Assembly: GCF_001463765.1 (NCBI RefSeq)
Contig: NZ_BBWK01000017.1
Span: forward strand, 62,001-126,000
Origin: Aureimonas sp. AU4
Lineage (GTDB): Bacteria; Pseudomonadota; Alphaproteobacteria; Rhizobiales; Rhizobiaceae
Direction: 5' to 3'
Length of the DNA: 64,000 bases
The notes beneath the pieces were generated by a model. That model was not told the origin of the DNA. It saw nothing but the letters and a program-made list of their open reading frames with translations, and searched no databases. Made by a program: the position numbers and the translations under genes. Position 1 is the stretch's first letter, and each line of letters begins with the position of its first letter. This document shows positions 17,601-33,891 of the stretch, piece after piece.

Positions 17601-20042
17601 CGCATCGACGGCACGGCCACGGCGACCGGCTCGATCGCCAACCCCGCCGTCCGCTTCGACCTGACCGGCGCCGACATCACCGCCACCGATGTCGCGCGGG
17701 CCGGCGTGCCGCCGCTTCGGGTCGAGATCGCGGGCCTTTATCGCGGCTCGACGGTTCGCCTCGACCGCGCGCTCGCGACCGTCGGCTCGGGCCGGATCGA
17801 GGCGACCGGCAGCATCGGGCGCGATCTCGACCTCGACCTCACGATCGCCGAGCTTCCCGCCGCGCTCGCCAACGGTTTTGTCCAGGGCCTCGATGCGCGC
17901 GGCACGATCTCCGGCAGCGCGAAGGCGACCGGCTCGATCGCCGATCCGACCGGCCGCTTCGAGCTCGCGAGCCGTGGCCTTTCGGCAGCCCCGCTGCGAC
18001 GGGCCGGTATCGAGGAGGTTCGCCTCGATCTCGCCGGCACGATCGCCGACAGCGCCGTGCGCTTCGAGCGCGGCACGGTACAGGTGGGCGACGGCTCGCT
18101 GCAGCTGTCGGGCACACTCGGCCGAACGCTCGACCTGCGCCTCGCGCTCGACCGCCTGCCGCTCGCGATCGCGGACGCGGTACGCCCCGACCTCGGCGCG
18201 CGCGGCACGCTGTCCGGCGAGGCCTCGGCCACGGGCACGCTCAGCAATCCGAGCGCGCGCTTCGACGTCACGGCGCGCGGCGTCTCGGTGGCGCAGGGGC
18301 GGCAGGCCGGTGCGCCGCCGATCGATGCGGTCGCACGCGGCTCCTATTCGGGCGGCACGCTGCAGCTCGAAACCGCGCAGCTGGATCTCGGTTCGGGCCG
18401 CGTCACGGCGTCGGGTTCGGTCGGGCAACGCCTCGATCTCAACGCCGATATCCGGGGCGTACCGGTGTCGCTCGCCGCCGCCGTGGTGCCCGATCTCGCG
18501 CCCACCGGGACGCTCGACGGAACGGTTCGCGCCACCGGCTCGGTTTCGGCGCCGGCCGTCGACTACGACCTGCGCGTGGCGAGCCTCAGCCTCCAGCCGA
18601 CGCGTGAGGCCGGCGTCGGGCCGCTCGACGTCGCGGCGCGCGGCACCTATTCGGGCACCCGCGTCACGGTGGACGGGACGCTCAGCGGCGATGGCCTGCA
18701 GTTCTCGGCCAACGGCTCGGTCGGGCTTGCGGGAACGCCGAGCTTCGACCTCGCCCTCAACGGCACCGCACCGCTCGCGCTCGCCAACCGGACGCTGGCC
18801 ACGGGCGGCCGTTCGGTGAGCGGCGTGGTCCGGGTCGACGCGCGCGTCACCGGAACGGCGGCGGCGCCCAACGTGACCGGCACGGTCACGACAAGCGGCG
18901 CCACCTTCAACGATACGGGCGCCAACGTCTCGCTGGAGAACATCCAGGCCAACATCGCGCTGAACGGCCAGTCGGCGACGATTCAGAGCCTGACCGCCAA
19001 CGTGCGCTCGGGCGGAACGGTGCGCGTGTCGGGCACGGTGGGCTTCGGGAACGGCTTCCCGGCCGACCTCACCATCAACGGCGATCAGGTGCGCTACGCC
19101 GACGGCGAGTTCGCGACGGTGCGCCTCGACGCTTCGCTGCGCCTCACGGGACCGCTGACGGGCGATGCCCTCCTGTCGGGCACCGTGAACACGAGCGAGA
19201 TCAACATCCAGGTTCCCGAGAACCTGCCGACCTCGCTGGCCCAGATCGACCTCAAGCGGCGCAACACGCCACCCGCCGTCCTCAGGCAGCTGCGCGAGAT
19301 CAACCCCGACAGCGGGTCCGGCGGCACGGGCGGCTCGGGCGGCATCCGCCTCGACGTCACCGTGAACGCGCCCAACCGCGTCTTCGTGCGCGGCCGGGGC
19401 CTCGACCTCGAGCTCGGCGGCACGATCCGCGTCCAGGGCCCCGTCTCGGGTCTCGGCGTCAGCGGCGGCTTCGAGCTCCAGCGCGGGCGCTTCCAGCTCC
19501 TGTCGCGCCGGCTCGACTTCAGCCGCGCGACGCTGACCTTCAACGGCGACCTCGTGCCGACGCTCGACCTCCTCGCCTCGTCGGATACGGGCGACGGGGT
19601 GACCGTCAACGTCGCGATCACGGGTCCCGCCAACGCGCCGAGCTTCTCCTTCACCTCCACCCCTGCCCTGCCGCAGGACGAGGTGCTGGCGCGGCTCGTC
19701 TTCGGACAGGGCACGGCCAACCTGTCGCCGCTCCAGATCGCGCAGCTGGCCTCGGCCGCCGCACAGCTCGCCGGCGTCGGCGGCTCGACGGGCCTTCTCG
19801 ACAACCTGCGCTCGCAGCTCGGCGTCGACGACATCGACATCCGCACGACCGCCGACGGCCAGGCGGCGGTGGGCGTCGGGCGCTACCTCAACGACAATAC
19901 CTATGTCGGCGTCGACTCCACGGGCCGCGTCTCGATCGACCTCGAGCTCGGCGCCGACATCAAGGCACGCGCCGCCGTGGGCGCGAACGGCGGCGAGGTC
20001 GGCGTCTTCTACGAGCGCGAATACGGCGACCCGAAGCCCTGA
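14682..20042 (+). CDS. tamB: TamB, translocation and assembly module inner-membrane protein
   Basis: This 1786-residue AsmA-like protein is anchored by an N-terminal hydrophobic segment (LLAVVALALAWLAPVAPAKA, within residues 1-27). A very long beta-rich periplasmic region follows, and the conserved TamB (DUF490) C-terminal domain occupies roughly the last 400 residues, ending YLNDNTYVGVD and FYEREYGDPKP. It pairs with TamA across the periplasm, and members of this superfamily are thought to move phospholipid. The start overlaps the tamA stop. A run of near-100-residue repeats with the core LPVALAN occupies the middle; this is annotated separately. Confidence 0.92.
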   Translation: MRFPHALLAVVALALAWLAPVAPAKAQFLAGQLENLLSTPDRTVRVQGLSGVLSGNLRIQEVTVADRDGVWLTARDLALDWSPLALVRKNVSVENLTAGQITLARLPLAGQTPAESSEGGFSLPSITADIRNIQVNEFALGEAVAGVSARLAAQGSLRLSADPAVLDANLAIRRLDQPGEVNLKLGFEPANNRLEIAMNASEPAGGLVAGLLKIPGAPPVALSIQGNGPLDAFSANGTLDLGSERAATLQASTQNGGDGRRVQADLTALTAPFVPEAYLGTVGRDLRLQANVLLRPDGAIAIDTGRLVSGNLDLTAQGVLDRSGSANDLTVALRTDEGNPIPIVLGEAGARTAIDLSRLDARLQGAFSAAAVELSAAARSAGYADYAVNELTASASSTAFDLNNIAGPLQLQADARSASVPAGIATRVLQGPISLRGQGALTADGIGLDSASLKTAVAELSLAGQAALNVSTFALDIQSRFQTEALAADAVPYVGPSVAIAGRASRAADGSFALSDFRVDGDALDLSGTASLTGETIAAAVSGRLNQAVVAGSGLDGEAEFKLDASGTTAAPAIDLTATAARLDVAGRRLENLDARIQGTFPLDAPAGTVAVNGTYDGAPLRLAATLATEGGVRRLTDLVLRQNRNRVEGSVALDDENRATGQLRLDLPDAAPLLALAGQTGAGTLNGTVNLAVGSNGTPTADLDLAAPTVTLNGNSLTEARIRLRATDYLQRPQVSGTVRAAEIEAGSLTVSRLDAALEAINRATAVNASLRLNGVPTELSGDVAFTDAGTVVELRRLAAQVPNAPLSLAEPATVTLGSVRTTISRVLLNAGSGSLELSGSAGDTLDLDLSLNRLPVALANPFVADLDASGTLTGTAALKGSASSPDVDFSLRAADVETRQTRQARLAPVEANLQGRLRDGTATLDAARVSLGSGTIDASGTVGETLDLDLALTNLPVALANGFREGLGASGRIDGTATATGSIANPAVRFDLTGADITATDVARAGVPPLRVEIAGLYRGSTVRLDRALATVGSGRIEATGSIGRDLDLDLTIAELPAALANGFVQGLDARGTISGSAKATGSIADPTGRFELASRGLSAAPLRRAGIEEVRLDLAGTIADSAVRFERGTVQVGDGSLQLSGTLGRTLDLRLALDRLPLAIADAVRPDLGARGTLSGEASATGTLSNPSARFDVTARGVSVAQGRQAGAPPIDAVARGSYSGGTLQLETAQLDLGSGRVTASGSVGQRLDLNADIRGVPVSLAAAVVPDLAPTGTLDGTVRATGSVSAPAVDYDLRVASLSLQPTREAGVGPLDVAARGTYSGTRVTVDGTLSGDGLQFSANGSVGLAGTPSFDLALNGTAPLALANRTLATGGRSVSGVVRVDARVTGTAAAPNVTGTVTTSGATFNDTGANVSLENIQANIALNGQSATIQSLTANVRSGGTVRVSGTVGFGNGFPADLTINGDQVRYADGEFATVRLDASLRLTGPLTGDALLSGTVNTSEINIQVPENLPTSLAQIDLKRRNTPPAVLRQLREINPDSGSGGTGGSGGIRLDVTVNAPNRVFVRGRGLDLELGGTIRVQGPVSGLGVSGGFELQRGRFQLLSRRLDFSRATLTFNGDLVPTLDLLASSDTGDGVTVNVAITGPANAPSFSFTSTPALPQDEVLARLVFGQGTANLSPLQIAQLASAAAQLAGVGGSTGLLDNLRSQLGVDDIDIRTTADGQAAVGVGRYLNDNTYVGVDSTGRVSIDLELGADIKARAAVGANGGEVGVFYEREYGDPKP
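17230..18800 (+). repeat. About 300-bp tandem repeats within tamB
   Basis: The protein motif LPVALAN, or close variants (LPAALAN, LPLAIAD, VPVSLAA, APLALAN), recurs near 17247, 17549, 17850, 18153, 18456 and 18770. The period is close to 300 bases, or about 100 residues. Each unit reads roughly LDLDL..LP.ALAN..., then G.L.G.A.ATGS...P..RF, then GSG.I.ASG. These are diverged internal duplications that lengthen the TamB beta-groove. Confidence 0.8.
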
Positions 20043-20124
20043 ACCGAAGCGGGCCGTCCGGCGTTATGACGGGGCGATGACAGGCGGGCCGCAGCGCCCG
20101 CCTCGCTTCCCGAAAGGTTCGACG

Positions 20125-20352
20125 ATGAGCACCGAGTCCCTGAAATACGCCAAGTTCGACGACAGCAACGGCCGCAGCCACGCCTCGCCCGACGCCGTGG
20201 TGGACCATCCGGACCTCGACCACGACGAGAAGCACTCGATCCTGAAGGAATGGCGCGCCCGGGTCGACGCCGACAACCGCGCCGACGGGATCGACCCGAA
20301 CGCCTCGACGCTGGACCAGGCGATCGAGCGTCTGGCGGGCCTTCGCACCTGA
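20125..20352 (+). CDS. Conserved small acidic protein, function unknown
   Basis: This is a 75-residue soluble protein preceded by GAAAGG. The core, SPDAVVDHPDLDHDEKHSILKEW at about residues 21-43, resembles a small-protein motif seen widely in alphaproteobacteria in which a Pro-x-x-Val segment is followed by (D/S)xxEKxxILxxW. No signal peptide or membrane helix is visible. It lies 82 bases after tamB and upstream of the glycogen operon, with no overlap to either. I do not know its function. Confidence 0.65.
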   Translation: MSTESLKYAKFDDSNGRSHASPDAVVDHPDLDHDEKHSILKEWRARVDADNRADGIDPNASTLDQAIERLAGLRT

Positions 20353-20448
20353 TCTTCCCGCTCCCGCAGCCCGGCGACCGGCCCTTTCGGCCCGCAGCCA
20401 TGTTTATGGCGCCGGCGGGTTTGACGAGGCCGCCAGTCCTGCGTCAAC

Positions 20449-20476
20449 TTGGGTTTAGCGAGAGGTCCGCTATGTA
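20449..20476 (+). promoter_or_regulatory. Candidate promoter of the pgi-glg operon
   Basis: TTGGGT at 20449 and TATGTA at 20471 are separated by 16 bases, 48 bases before the pgi start. The -10 box lies inside the palindrome at 20462-20485. The match to consensus is moderate. Confidence 0.35.
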
Positions 20477-20485
20477 GCGGGTCTC
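20462..20485 (+). promoter_or_regulatory. Palindrome in the pgi leader
   Basis: CCGCTA-TG-TAGCGG forms a perfect 6-bp inverted repeat. It extends outward as an RNA hairpin through two G-U pairs and then GAG/CTC. It overlaps the candidate -10 box and could be an operator or a leader hairpin. Confidence 0.4.
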
Positions 20486-20523
20486 CCGCCGTCTGCTGCG
20501 GCGCAACAACGGACCCGATTCTC

Positions 20524-22176
<1,653 letters not shown>

Positions 22177-22181
22177 CCCGT

Positions 22182-24656
<2,475 letters not shown>

Positions 24657-24682
24657 GGGCCGGGATAAATTTTGTGGGTCGA

Positions 24683-24718
24683 GCGCCCGCCTGCTGCCAG
24701 CGCAGCGGGCGGGCGCTA
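24683..24718 (+). other. Strong hairpin between glgP and glgC
   Basis: AGCGCCCGCC pairs with GGCGGGCGCT, and the stem continues inward through one wobble to give 15 bp around a six-base loop. It starts 26 bases after the glgP stop. Only TTT, two bases further on, follows, so full termination is unlikely. It could attenuate transcription or protect the upstream mRNA. It lies where glgB would be expected. Confidence 0.6.
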
Positions 24719-24810
24719 TGTTTCAGGCCGTCACGAATCCTGCGAGGCGCGGGTCGGGCGGCATGCAAGGGCTCAAAGGCCCACGCGTAAGGGGGAGGAG
24801 TCGAGGGACG

Positions 24811-29152
<4,342 letters not shown>

Positions 29153-29162
29153 CCGGGCGTCC

Positions 29163-29744
29163 GTGAGCGACGTTCTCGCCCGGCGGGGCCTTGCGCCCCG
29201 CTGGCTCCTCGCCTCGCTTCTCGTCGCGCTCTGCGCCGGCGCGGTGCTGCTTCTGATGGGCCGCGTACCGATCTGCCCCTGCGGATACGTGAAGCTCTGG
29301 CACGGCGAGGTCGTGTCGTCCGAGAACTCGCAGCACCTCTCCGACTGGTACTCGCCTTCGCACCTGATCCACGGGCTCCTGTTCTACGGCGCCCTGCATC
29401 TCCTGCTGCGGCGGTGCCCGCTCGGGCTCCGCCTTTTCCTCGCGACGCTCATTGAGGCGGCGTGGGAGATCGCCGAGAACACGGACGCTGTGATCGGGCG
29501 CTACCGCGAGGCGACGATCGCGCTCGACTACTACGGCGACAGCGTCGTCAACTCGCTGTCGGACATCGGCTTCATGATGCTCGGCTTCTGGCTCGCCTCG
29601 CGCCTGCCGGTCTGGGCGAGCGTTCTGATCGCGGTCGCGTTCGAGACCCTGACGACCTGGCTGATCCGCGACGGCCTCGCCCTCAACGTCCTGATGCTCG
29701 TCTACCCGCTGGACACGGTGCGGCAATGGCAGGGAGGCGCCTGA
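29163..29744 (+). CDS. DUF2585 (UPF0314) membrane protein, paralogue 2
   Basis: This is a 193-residue membrane protein using a GTG start ten bases after pgm. It has the fuller family pattern: CPCGYVKLWHG, SQHLSDWYSPSHLIHG, EAAWEIAENTDAVIGRYR and DYYGDSVVNSLSD. About four or five transmembrane segments are visible. It is inserted between pgm and glgX and must be co-transcribed with glycogen genes; the debranching gene starts one base after its stop. It is a diverged paralogue of the gene at 2585. The function is unknown, and the glycogen link is by context only. Confidence 0.82.
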   Translation: MSDVLARRGLAPRWLLASLLVALCAGAVLLLMGRVPICPCGYVKLWHGEVVSSENSQHLSDWYSPSHLIHGLLFYGALHLLLRRCPLGLRLFLATLIEAAWEIAENTDAVIGRYREATIALDYYGDSVVNSLSDIGFMMLGFWLASRLPVWASVLIAVAFETLTTWLIRDGLALNVLMLVYPLDTVRQWQGGA

Positions 29745-29745
29745 C

Positions 29746-31740
29746 ATGCGGATCACGGCCGAACACGGATGCCCGGAGCGCCTGGGCGCCAGCCTTTCGC
29801 CGGACGGCGTCCATTTCGCGGTCGCCTCGGCGGACGCGACGCGGATCGAGCTCTGCCTGTTCGAGCCGGGATCGGCGCGCGAGACGGCCCGCCTTCCCCT
29901 GCCCGGCCGCCGGGGCGACCGCTGGTTCGGCTTCGTGCCGGGGCTGGAGGCGGGCGCTCTCTACGGTTATCGCGCGCACGGCCCCTTCGATCCCGCGCGC
30001 GCCCTGCGCTTCGACCCGGCCAAGCTTCTGGTCGACCCTTATGCGCTGGAGATCGACCGGCCCTTCGTCTACCACCCGGCGCTCGCCGCGCCCGCCACGG
30101 ACCGTCTCGACACGGCGGCCCTCGTGCCGCGCGCCGTGGTCGTCGACCCGCCGCGCGACGCCGGGCGCCTGCCCCCAGGGCGGCCGGGTCTCACCTATGA
30201 GCTGAACGTGCGCGGCTTCACGCAGCGCCATCCCGATGTGCCCGAGCGCCTGCGCGGCACGCTCGCCGCGCTCGCTGAGCCGGCGGTTCTCGACCATATC
30301 GCGGGGCTCGGCATCGCGTCGGTCGAGCTCATGCCGATCGCCGCCTTTCTCGACGAGCGCCATCTCGTGCGCCTCGGCCTCACCAATGCCTGGGGCTACA
30401 ACCCGATCTGTCACATGGCGCCGGACCCGCGCCTCGTACCCGGCGGCTGGACCGAGGTGCGCCGCGTGACAGAGGCCTTCCACGCACGCGGCATCCGCGT
30501 CCTCCTCGACGTCGTCCTCAACCATTCCGGCGAGAGCGACCGGATCGGCCCGACCGTCTCCTGCCGCGGCCTCGACAACCGCCGCTTCTACCGCCACGAG
30601 CCGGACGGCGAGCTCGTCAACGTGACGGGCACCGGCAACACCTTCGCGCTCGACCGCGAGCCGGGCCTCGGACTGGCCCTTGCGACGCTGCGCGCCTGGG
30701 GCGAGCGCGGCGGCATCGACGGCTTCCGCTACGATCTGGCGCCCGTTCTCGGCCGCACCGACGAGGGCTTCCGCGCGGACGCGCCCCTGCTGCGGGCGAT
30801 CGCCGCCGACCCCGTCCTCGCCACCATGATCCATGTCGCCGAGCCCTGGGACATCGGCATGGGCGGCTATCAGGTCGGCCGTTTTCCGCAGCCCTTCCTG
30901 GAATGGGGCGACGGCTTCCGCGACGACGTTCGGCGCTTCTGGCGCGGCGACCGCCAGACCCTGTCGGGGCTGGCGACGCGGCTCGCCGGCTCGCCCGACC
31001 GCTTCGACCCCGAAACTCGGCGCCCGAGCGACTGCGTCAATTTCGTCTGCGCACATGACGGCTTCTCGCTGCTCGACCTCGTCTCCTACGAGGACAAGCA
31101 CAACTGGGCGAACGGCGAGGAGAACCGCGACGGCCACGGCGACAACCATTCCTGGAACAACGGGGTGGAGGGCGAGACCGCCGACCCCAGCGTGCGCGCG
31201 GCGCGCGGCCGCGACAGGCGCGCGCTTCTCGCCACCCTTTTCCTGGCGCGCGGCACGCCCCTGATCGTGGCGGGCGACGAGTTCGGCCGCACGCAGCACG
31301 GCAACAACAACGCCTATGCGCAGGACAACCCGACGACCTGGATCGACTGGGAGGCCGCCGACCTCGACCTCGCGCGCTTCACCGCCGGGCTCGCCGCGCT
31401 GCGCCGCGCGGAGCCGGCGCTCCATGACGACCGCTTCCTTCTCGGCCTCCCGCTCGGCGGCGAGCCCGACGTCACGTGGCTCGGGCGCGAGGGCGCGCCC
31501 ATGGAGCCGGCGGAATGGGAAGAGCGGACAACGAACTGGCTCGGGCTGCGCCTGGCGGGCGGAGCGGGGGGCCCCGCGGTCCTTGCCTATCTCAACGCCT
31601 CGCTTGGGGCGGTCGCGGTCGAGCCCCCTCCCGGCCGCTGGCGGCTCCTCCTGCGCTCCGACGCGCCGGGCGAGGCGCTGGAGACCGCGCCGCTTTCGCT
31701 TCCGCCGCGCTCTGTCACGATCTTCGCCGCCGAGGCGTGA
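29746..31740 (+). CDS. glgX: Glycogen debranching enzyme
   Basis: This 664-residue GH13 enzyme cleaves alpha-1,6 branches of phosphorylase-limit dextrin. An N-terminal carbohydrate-binding (CBM48-like) domain is followed by the barrel, with motifs DVVLNHS, GFRYDLAP (nucleophile D330), HVAEPWD (acid E366) and CAHDG (D438). KHNWANGEENRDG is characteristic of the GlgX/TreX group. It is the last gene of the operon. Its presence implies branched glycogen, so a branching enzyme must be encoded elsewhere or be replaced. Confidence 0.95.
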   Translation: MRITAEHGCPERLGASLSPDGVHFAVASADATRIELCLFEPGSARETARLPLPGRRGDRWFGFVPGLEAGALYGYRAHGPFDPARALRFDPAKLLVDPYALEIDRPFVYHPALAAPATDRLDTAALVPRAVVVDPPRDAGRLPPGRPGLTYELNVRGFTQRHPDVPERLRGTLAALAEPAVLDHIAGLGIASVELMPIAAFLDERHLVRLGLTNAWGYNPICHMAPDPRLVPGGWTEVRRVTEAFHARGIRVLLDVVLNHSGESDRIGPTVSCRGLDNRRFYRHEPDGELVNVTGTGNTFALDREPGLGLALATLRAWGERGGIDGFRYDLAPVLGRTDEGFRADAPLLRAIAADPVLATMIHVAEPWDIGMGGYQVGRFPQPFLEWGDGFRDDVRRFWRGDRQTLSGLATRLAGSPDRFDPETRRPSDCVNFVCAHDGFSLLDLVSYEDKHNWANGEENRDGHGDNHSWNNGVEGETADPSVRAARGRDRRALLATLFLARGTPLIVAGDEFGRTQHGNNNAYAQDNPTTWIDWEAADLDLARFTAGLAALRRAEPALHDDRFLLGLPLGGEPDVTWLGREGAPMEPAEWEERTTNWLGLRLAGGAGGPAVLAYLNASLGAVAVEPPPGRWRLLLRSDAPGEALETAPLSLPPRSVTIFAAEA

Positions 31741-31794
31741 AACCGGCGCGGCAAGGCGCTACATGACGGCTTTGCGCGGGACCCGACGCTCTTC

Positions 31795-33612
31795 ATGCCT
31801 ATCCAGGAACTGCCCCCCACCCTGATCGACCAGATCGCCGCCGGCGAGGTGGTGGAGCGGCCGGCCAGCGTCGTGAAGGAGCTGGTCGAGAACGCGCTGG
31901 ACGCGGGCGCCCGGCGCATCGAGATCGTGACGGCGGGCGGCGGCAAGTCGCTGATCCGCGTTTCCGACGACGGCTGCGGCATTCCGGAAGGGGAACTCGC
32001 CCTGGCGCTGCGCCGCCACTGCACCTCGAAGATGGCTGATGGTCTCGACGCCATCTCCACGCTGGGCTTTCGCGGCGAGGCGCTGCCCTCGATCGGATCG
32101 GTCGCGCACCTCACCTTGCGCTCGCGCGTCAAGGGCGCGCCCGCGCACGAGATGGTGGTGGAAGGCGGTCGCATGAGCGGACCGCGCCCGGCAGCCCTCG
32201 GCGGCGGCACGGCGATCGAGGTGCGCGACCTCTTCCAGGCGGTGCCCGCGCGCCTCAAGTTCCTGAAAGGCGAGCGCGCCGAGGCACAAGCCATCACCGA
32301 GGTCGTGCGGCGCATCGCGCTGGCCTTCCCGCACGTGCGCTTCGAGCTGGCGGGCGAGGACCGGTCCGAGACGGTGCTTGCCGCCGTCGACGAGAGCGAC
32401 CGCATCGCGCGCGCGGCGGCCGTGATCGGCGCGGACTTCGCCGAGAACGCGCTCCCCCTCGACGCCGAGCGCGAGGGTATCAGGCTCACCGGCTGGGTGG
32501 GCCTGCCGAGCTTCCATCGCGGCACGGCCGCGCATCAGTACGCCTACGTGAACGGCCGCCCCGTGCGCGACCGGCAGATCCTCTCGGCGATCCGCGGCGC
32601 CTATGGCGACCTCATGGTCAAGGACCGCCATCCGGTCTGCGTCCTGTTCCTGGAGGTCGATCCGCGCGACGTCGACGTCAACGTCCATCCCGCGAAAAGC
32701 GACGTGCGCTTTCGCGACCCCGCGCTGGTGCGCGGCCTCGTGGTCGGCGCGATCCGCCGCCTGATGCTGGATCGGGGCCTTCGTGGCTCGACGGAAGGGG
32801 CCGACGGGCTGCTTCAGCGCTTTCGCGCCGGCGGTGGCAGCTGGCAGGCGCCGCCCCCGCCCCCGCCTTTCGAGGCGGCCAGCCATCCGTTCCGCCCGTT
32901 GGACACGGCACCGCCCGGCCCCGGTCGCGGCTCTGGCCTGGCCGAGCGGGAAACGCGCTTCGGCGGCTTCGAGCCCTCCGCGCGCGCGGCCCCCGCAGCC
33001 CTGTCCCAGACCCCGGCACCCGCCGCCGACTATCCGCTCGGCGCCGCCCGCGCCCAGGTCGGACGCGCCTTCGTGGTGGCCGAGACAGCCGACAGCCTCG
33101 TGATCGTCGACCAGCACGCCGCGCACGAGCGCCTCGTCTTCGAGGCGCTAAAGGACGCGCTGCACGCCCGCGCCCTTCCCTCCCAGATGCTGCTCCTGCC
33201 CGAGGTCGTGGACCTCACCGAGGCCGAGGCGGACCGGCTGGCGGGCGAGAGCGAGACGCTCTCGCGCTTCGGCCTCGTCGTCGAGCGCTTCGGCCCGGCC
33301 GGGCTCATGGTGCGTGGGACGCCGGCTCTGCTCGGCGAGGTGGATGCGCATCGCCTCCTCCGGGATCTCGCCGACGAGGGCGCCGACGGGCCGGGCTCAG
33401 GCGCTCCCCTGCGCGCGCGGCTCGACCACGTGGCGGCCACCATGGCGTGCCACGGCTCGGTGCGCGCCGGACGTACCCTGCGCCCCGAGGAGATGAACGC
33501 GCTCCTGCGCCGCATGGAGGCGGTGCCGGGCTCGGGCACCTGCAACCACGGCCGCCCGACCTTCATCGAGCTGAAGCTCGCCGACATCGAGCGCCTGTTC
33601 GGCCGGCGTTGA
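31795..33612 (+). CDS. mutL: DNA mismatch repair protein MutL
   Basis: This is a 605-residue protein with an N-terminal GHKL ATPase ([25 protein letters not shown], then DDGCGI and [10 protein letters not shown]), a proline-rich linker from about residues 345 to 410, and a C-terminal dimerisation domain. The endonuclease motif [12 protein letters not shown] (DQHA-x2-E-x4-E) begins at D439. By family knowledge this marks a MutL that nicks DNA itself, as in bacteria lacking MutH. It is monocistronic or pairs loosely with the downstream DUF2093 gene. Confidence 0.96.
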   Translation: MPIQELPPTLIDQIAAGEVVERPASVVKELVENALDAGARRIEIVTAGGGKSLIRVSDDGCGIPEGELALALRRHCTSKMADGLDAISTLGFRGEALPSIGSVAHLTLRSRVKGAPAHEMVVEGGRMSGPRPAALGGGTAIEVRDLFQAVPARLKFLKGERAEAQAITEVVRRIALAFPHVRFELAGEDRSETVLAAVDESDRIARAAAVIGADFAENALPLDAEREGIRLTGWVGLPSFHRGTAAHQYAYVNGRPVRDRQILSAIRGAYGDLMVKDRHPVCVLFLEVDPRDVDVNVHPAKSDVRFRDPALVRGLVVGAIRRLMLDRGLRGSTEGADGLLQRFRAGGGSWQAPPPPPPFEAASHPFRPLDTAPPGPGRGSGLAERETRFGGFEPSARAAPAALSQTPAPAADYPLGAARAQVGRAFVVAETADSLVIVDQHAAHERLVFEALKDALHARALPSQMLLLPEVVDLTEAEADRLAGESETLSRFGLVVERFGPAGLMVRGTPALLGEVDAHRLLRDLADEGADGPGSGAPLRARLDHVAATMACHGSVRAGRTLRPEEMNALLRRMEAVPGSGTCNHGRPTFIELKLADIERLFGRR

Positions 33613-33675
33613 CTTCGCGCGCCGCTTCGCGCGAACACGGAACCCACGAAACGCGATGAACCGAGGCGACACCCG

Positions 33676-33891
33676 ATGATGAACCGCATGGACAGCGGCG
33701 GCGAGGCGAAGCTGCGCTACGGCGATGCCGACTTCGAGGTGCTGCGCCCCGGCGCCTACGTGCGCTGCGCGGTAACGGGCGAGGCCATCCCGCTCGACCT
33801 CCTGCGCTACTGGAGCGCCGAGCGCCAGGAGCCGTACCGCGACGCGGCGGCGTCGCTCCAGCGCGAGCTTCAGCTGCGCGGCCGGGCCTGA
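33676..33891 (+). CDS. DUF2093 small protein
   Basis: This is a 71-residue protein with the DUF2093 pattern: YGDADFEVLRPGAYVRCAVTG, then IPLDLLRYWS and RQEPY. It is soluble and of unknown function. The last 22 bases overlap the end of the convergent lpxK gene. A hairpin, TTCGCGCG paired with CGCGCGAA at 33614-33635, separates it from mutL. DUF2093 genes commonly sit beside lpxK in this order, which may reflect an envelope connection. Confidence 0.8.
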   Translation: MMNRMDSGGEAKLRYGDADFEVLRPGAYVRCAVTGEAIPLDLLRYWSAERQEPYRDAAASLQRELQLRGRA

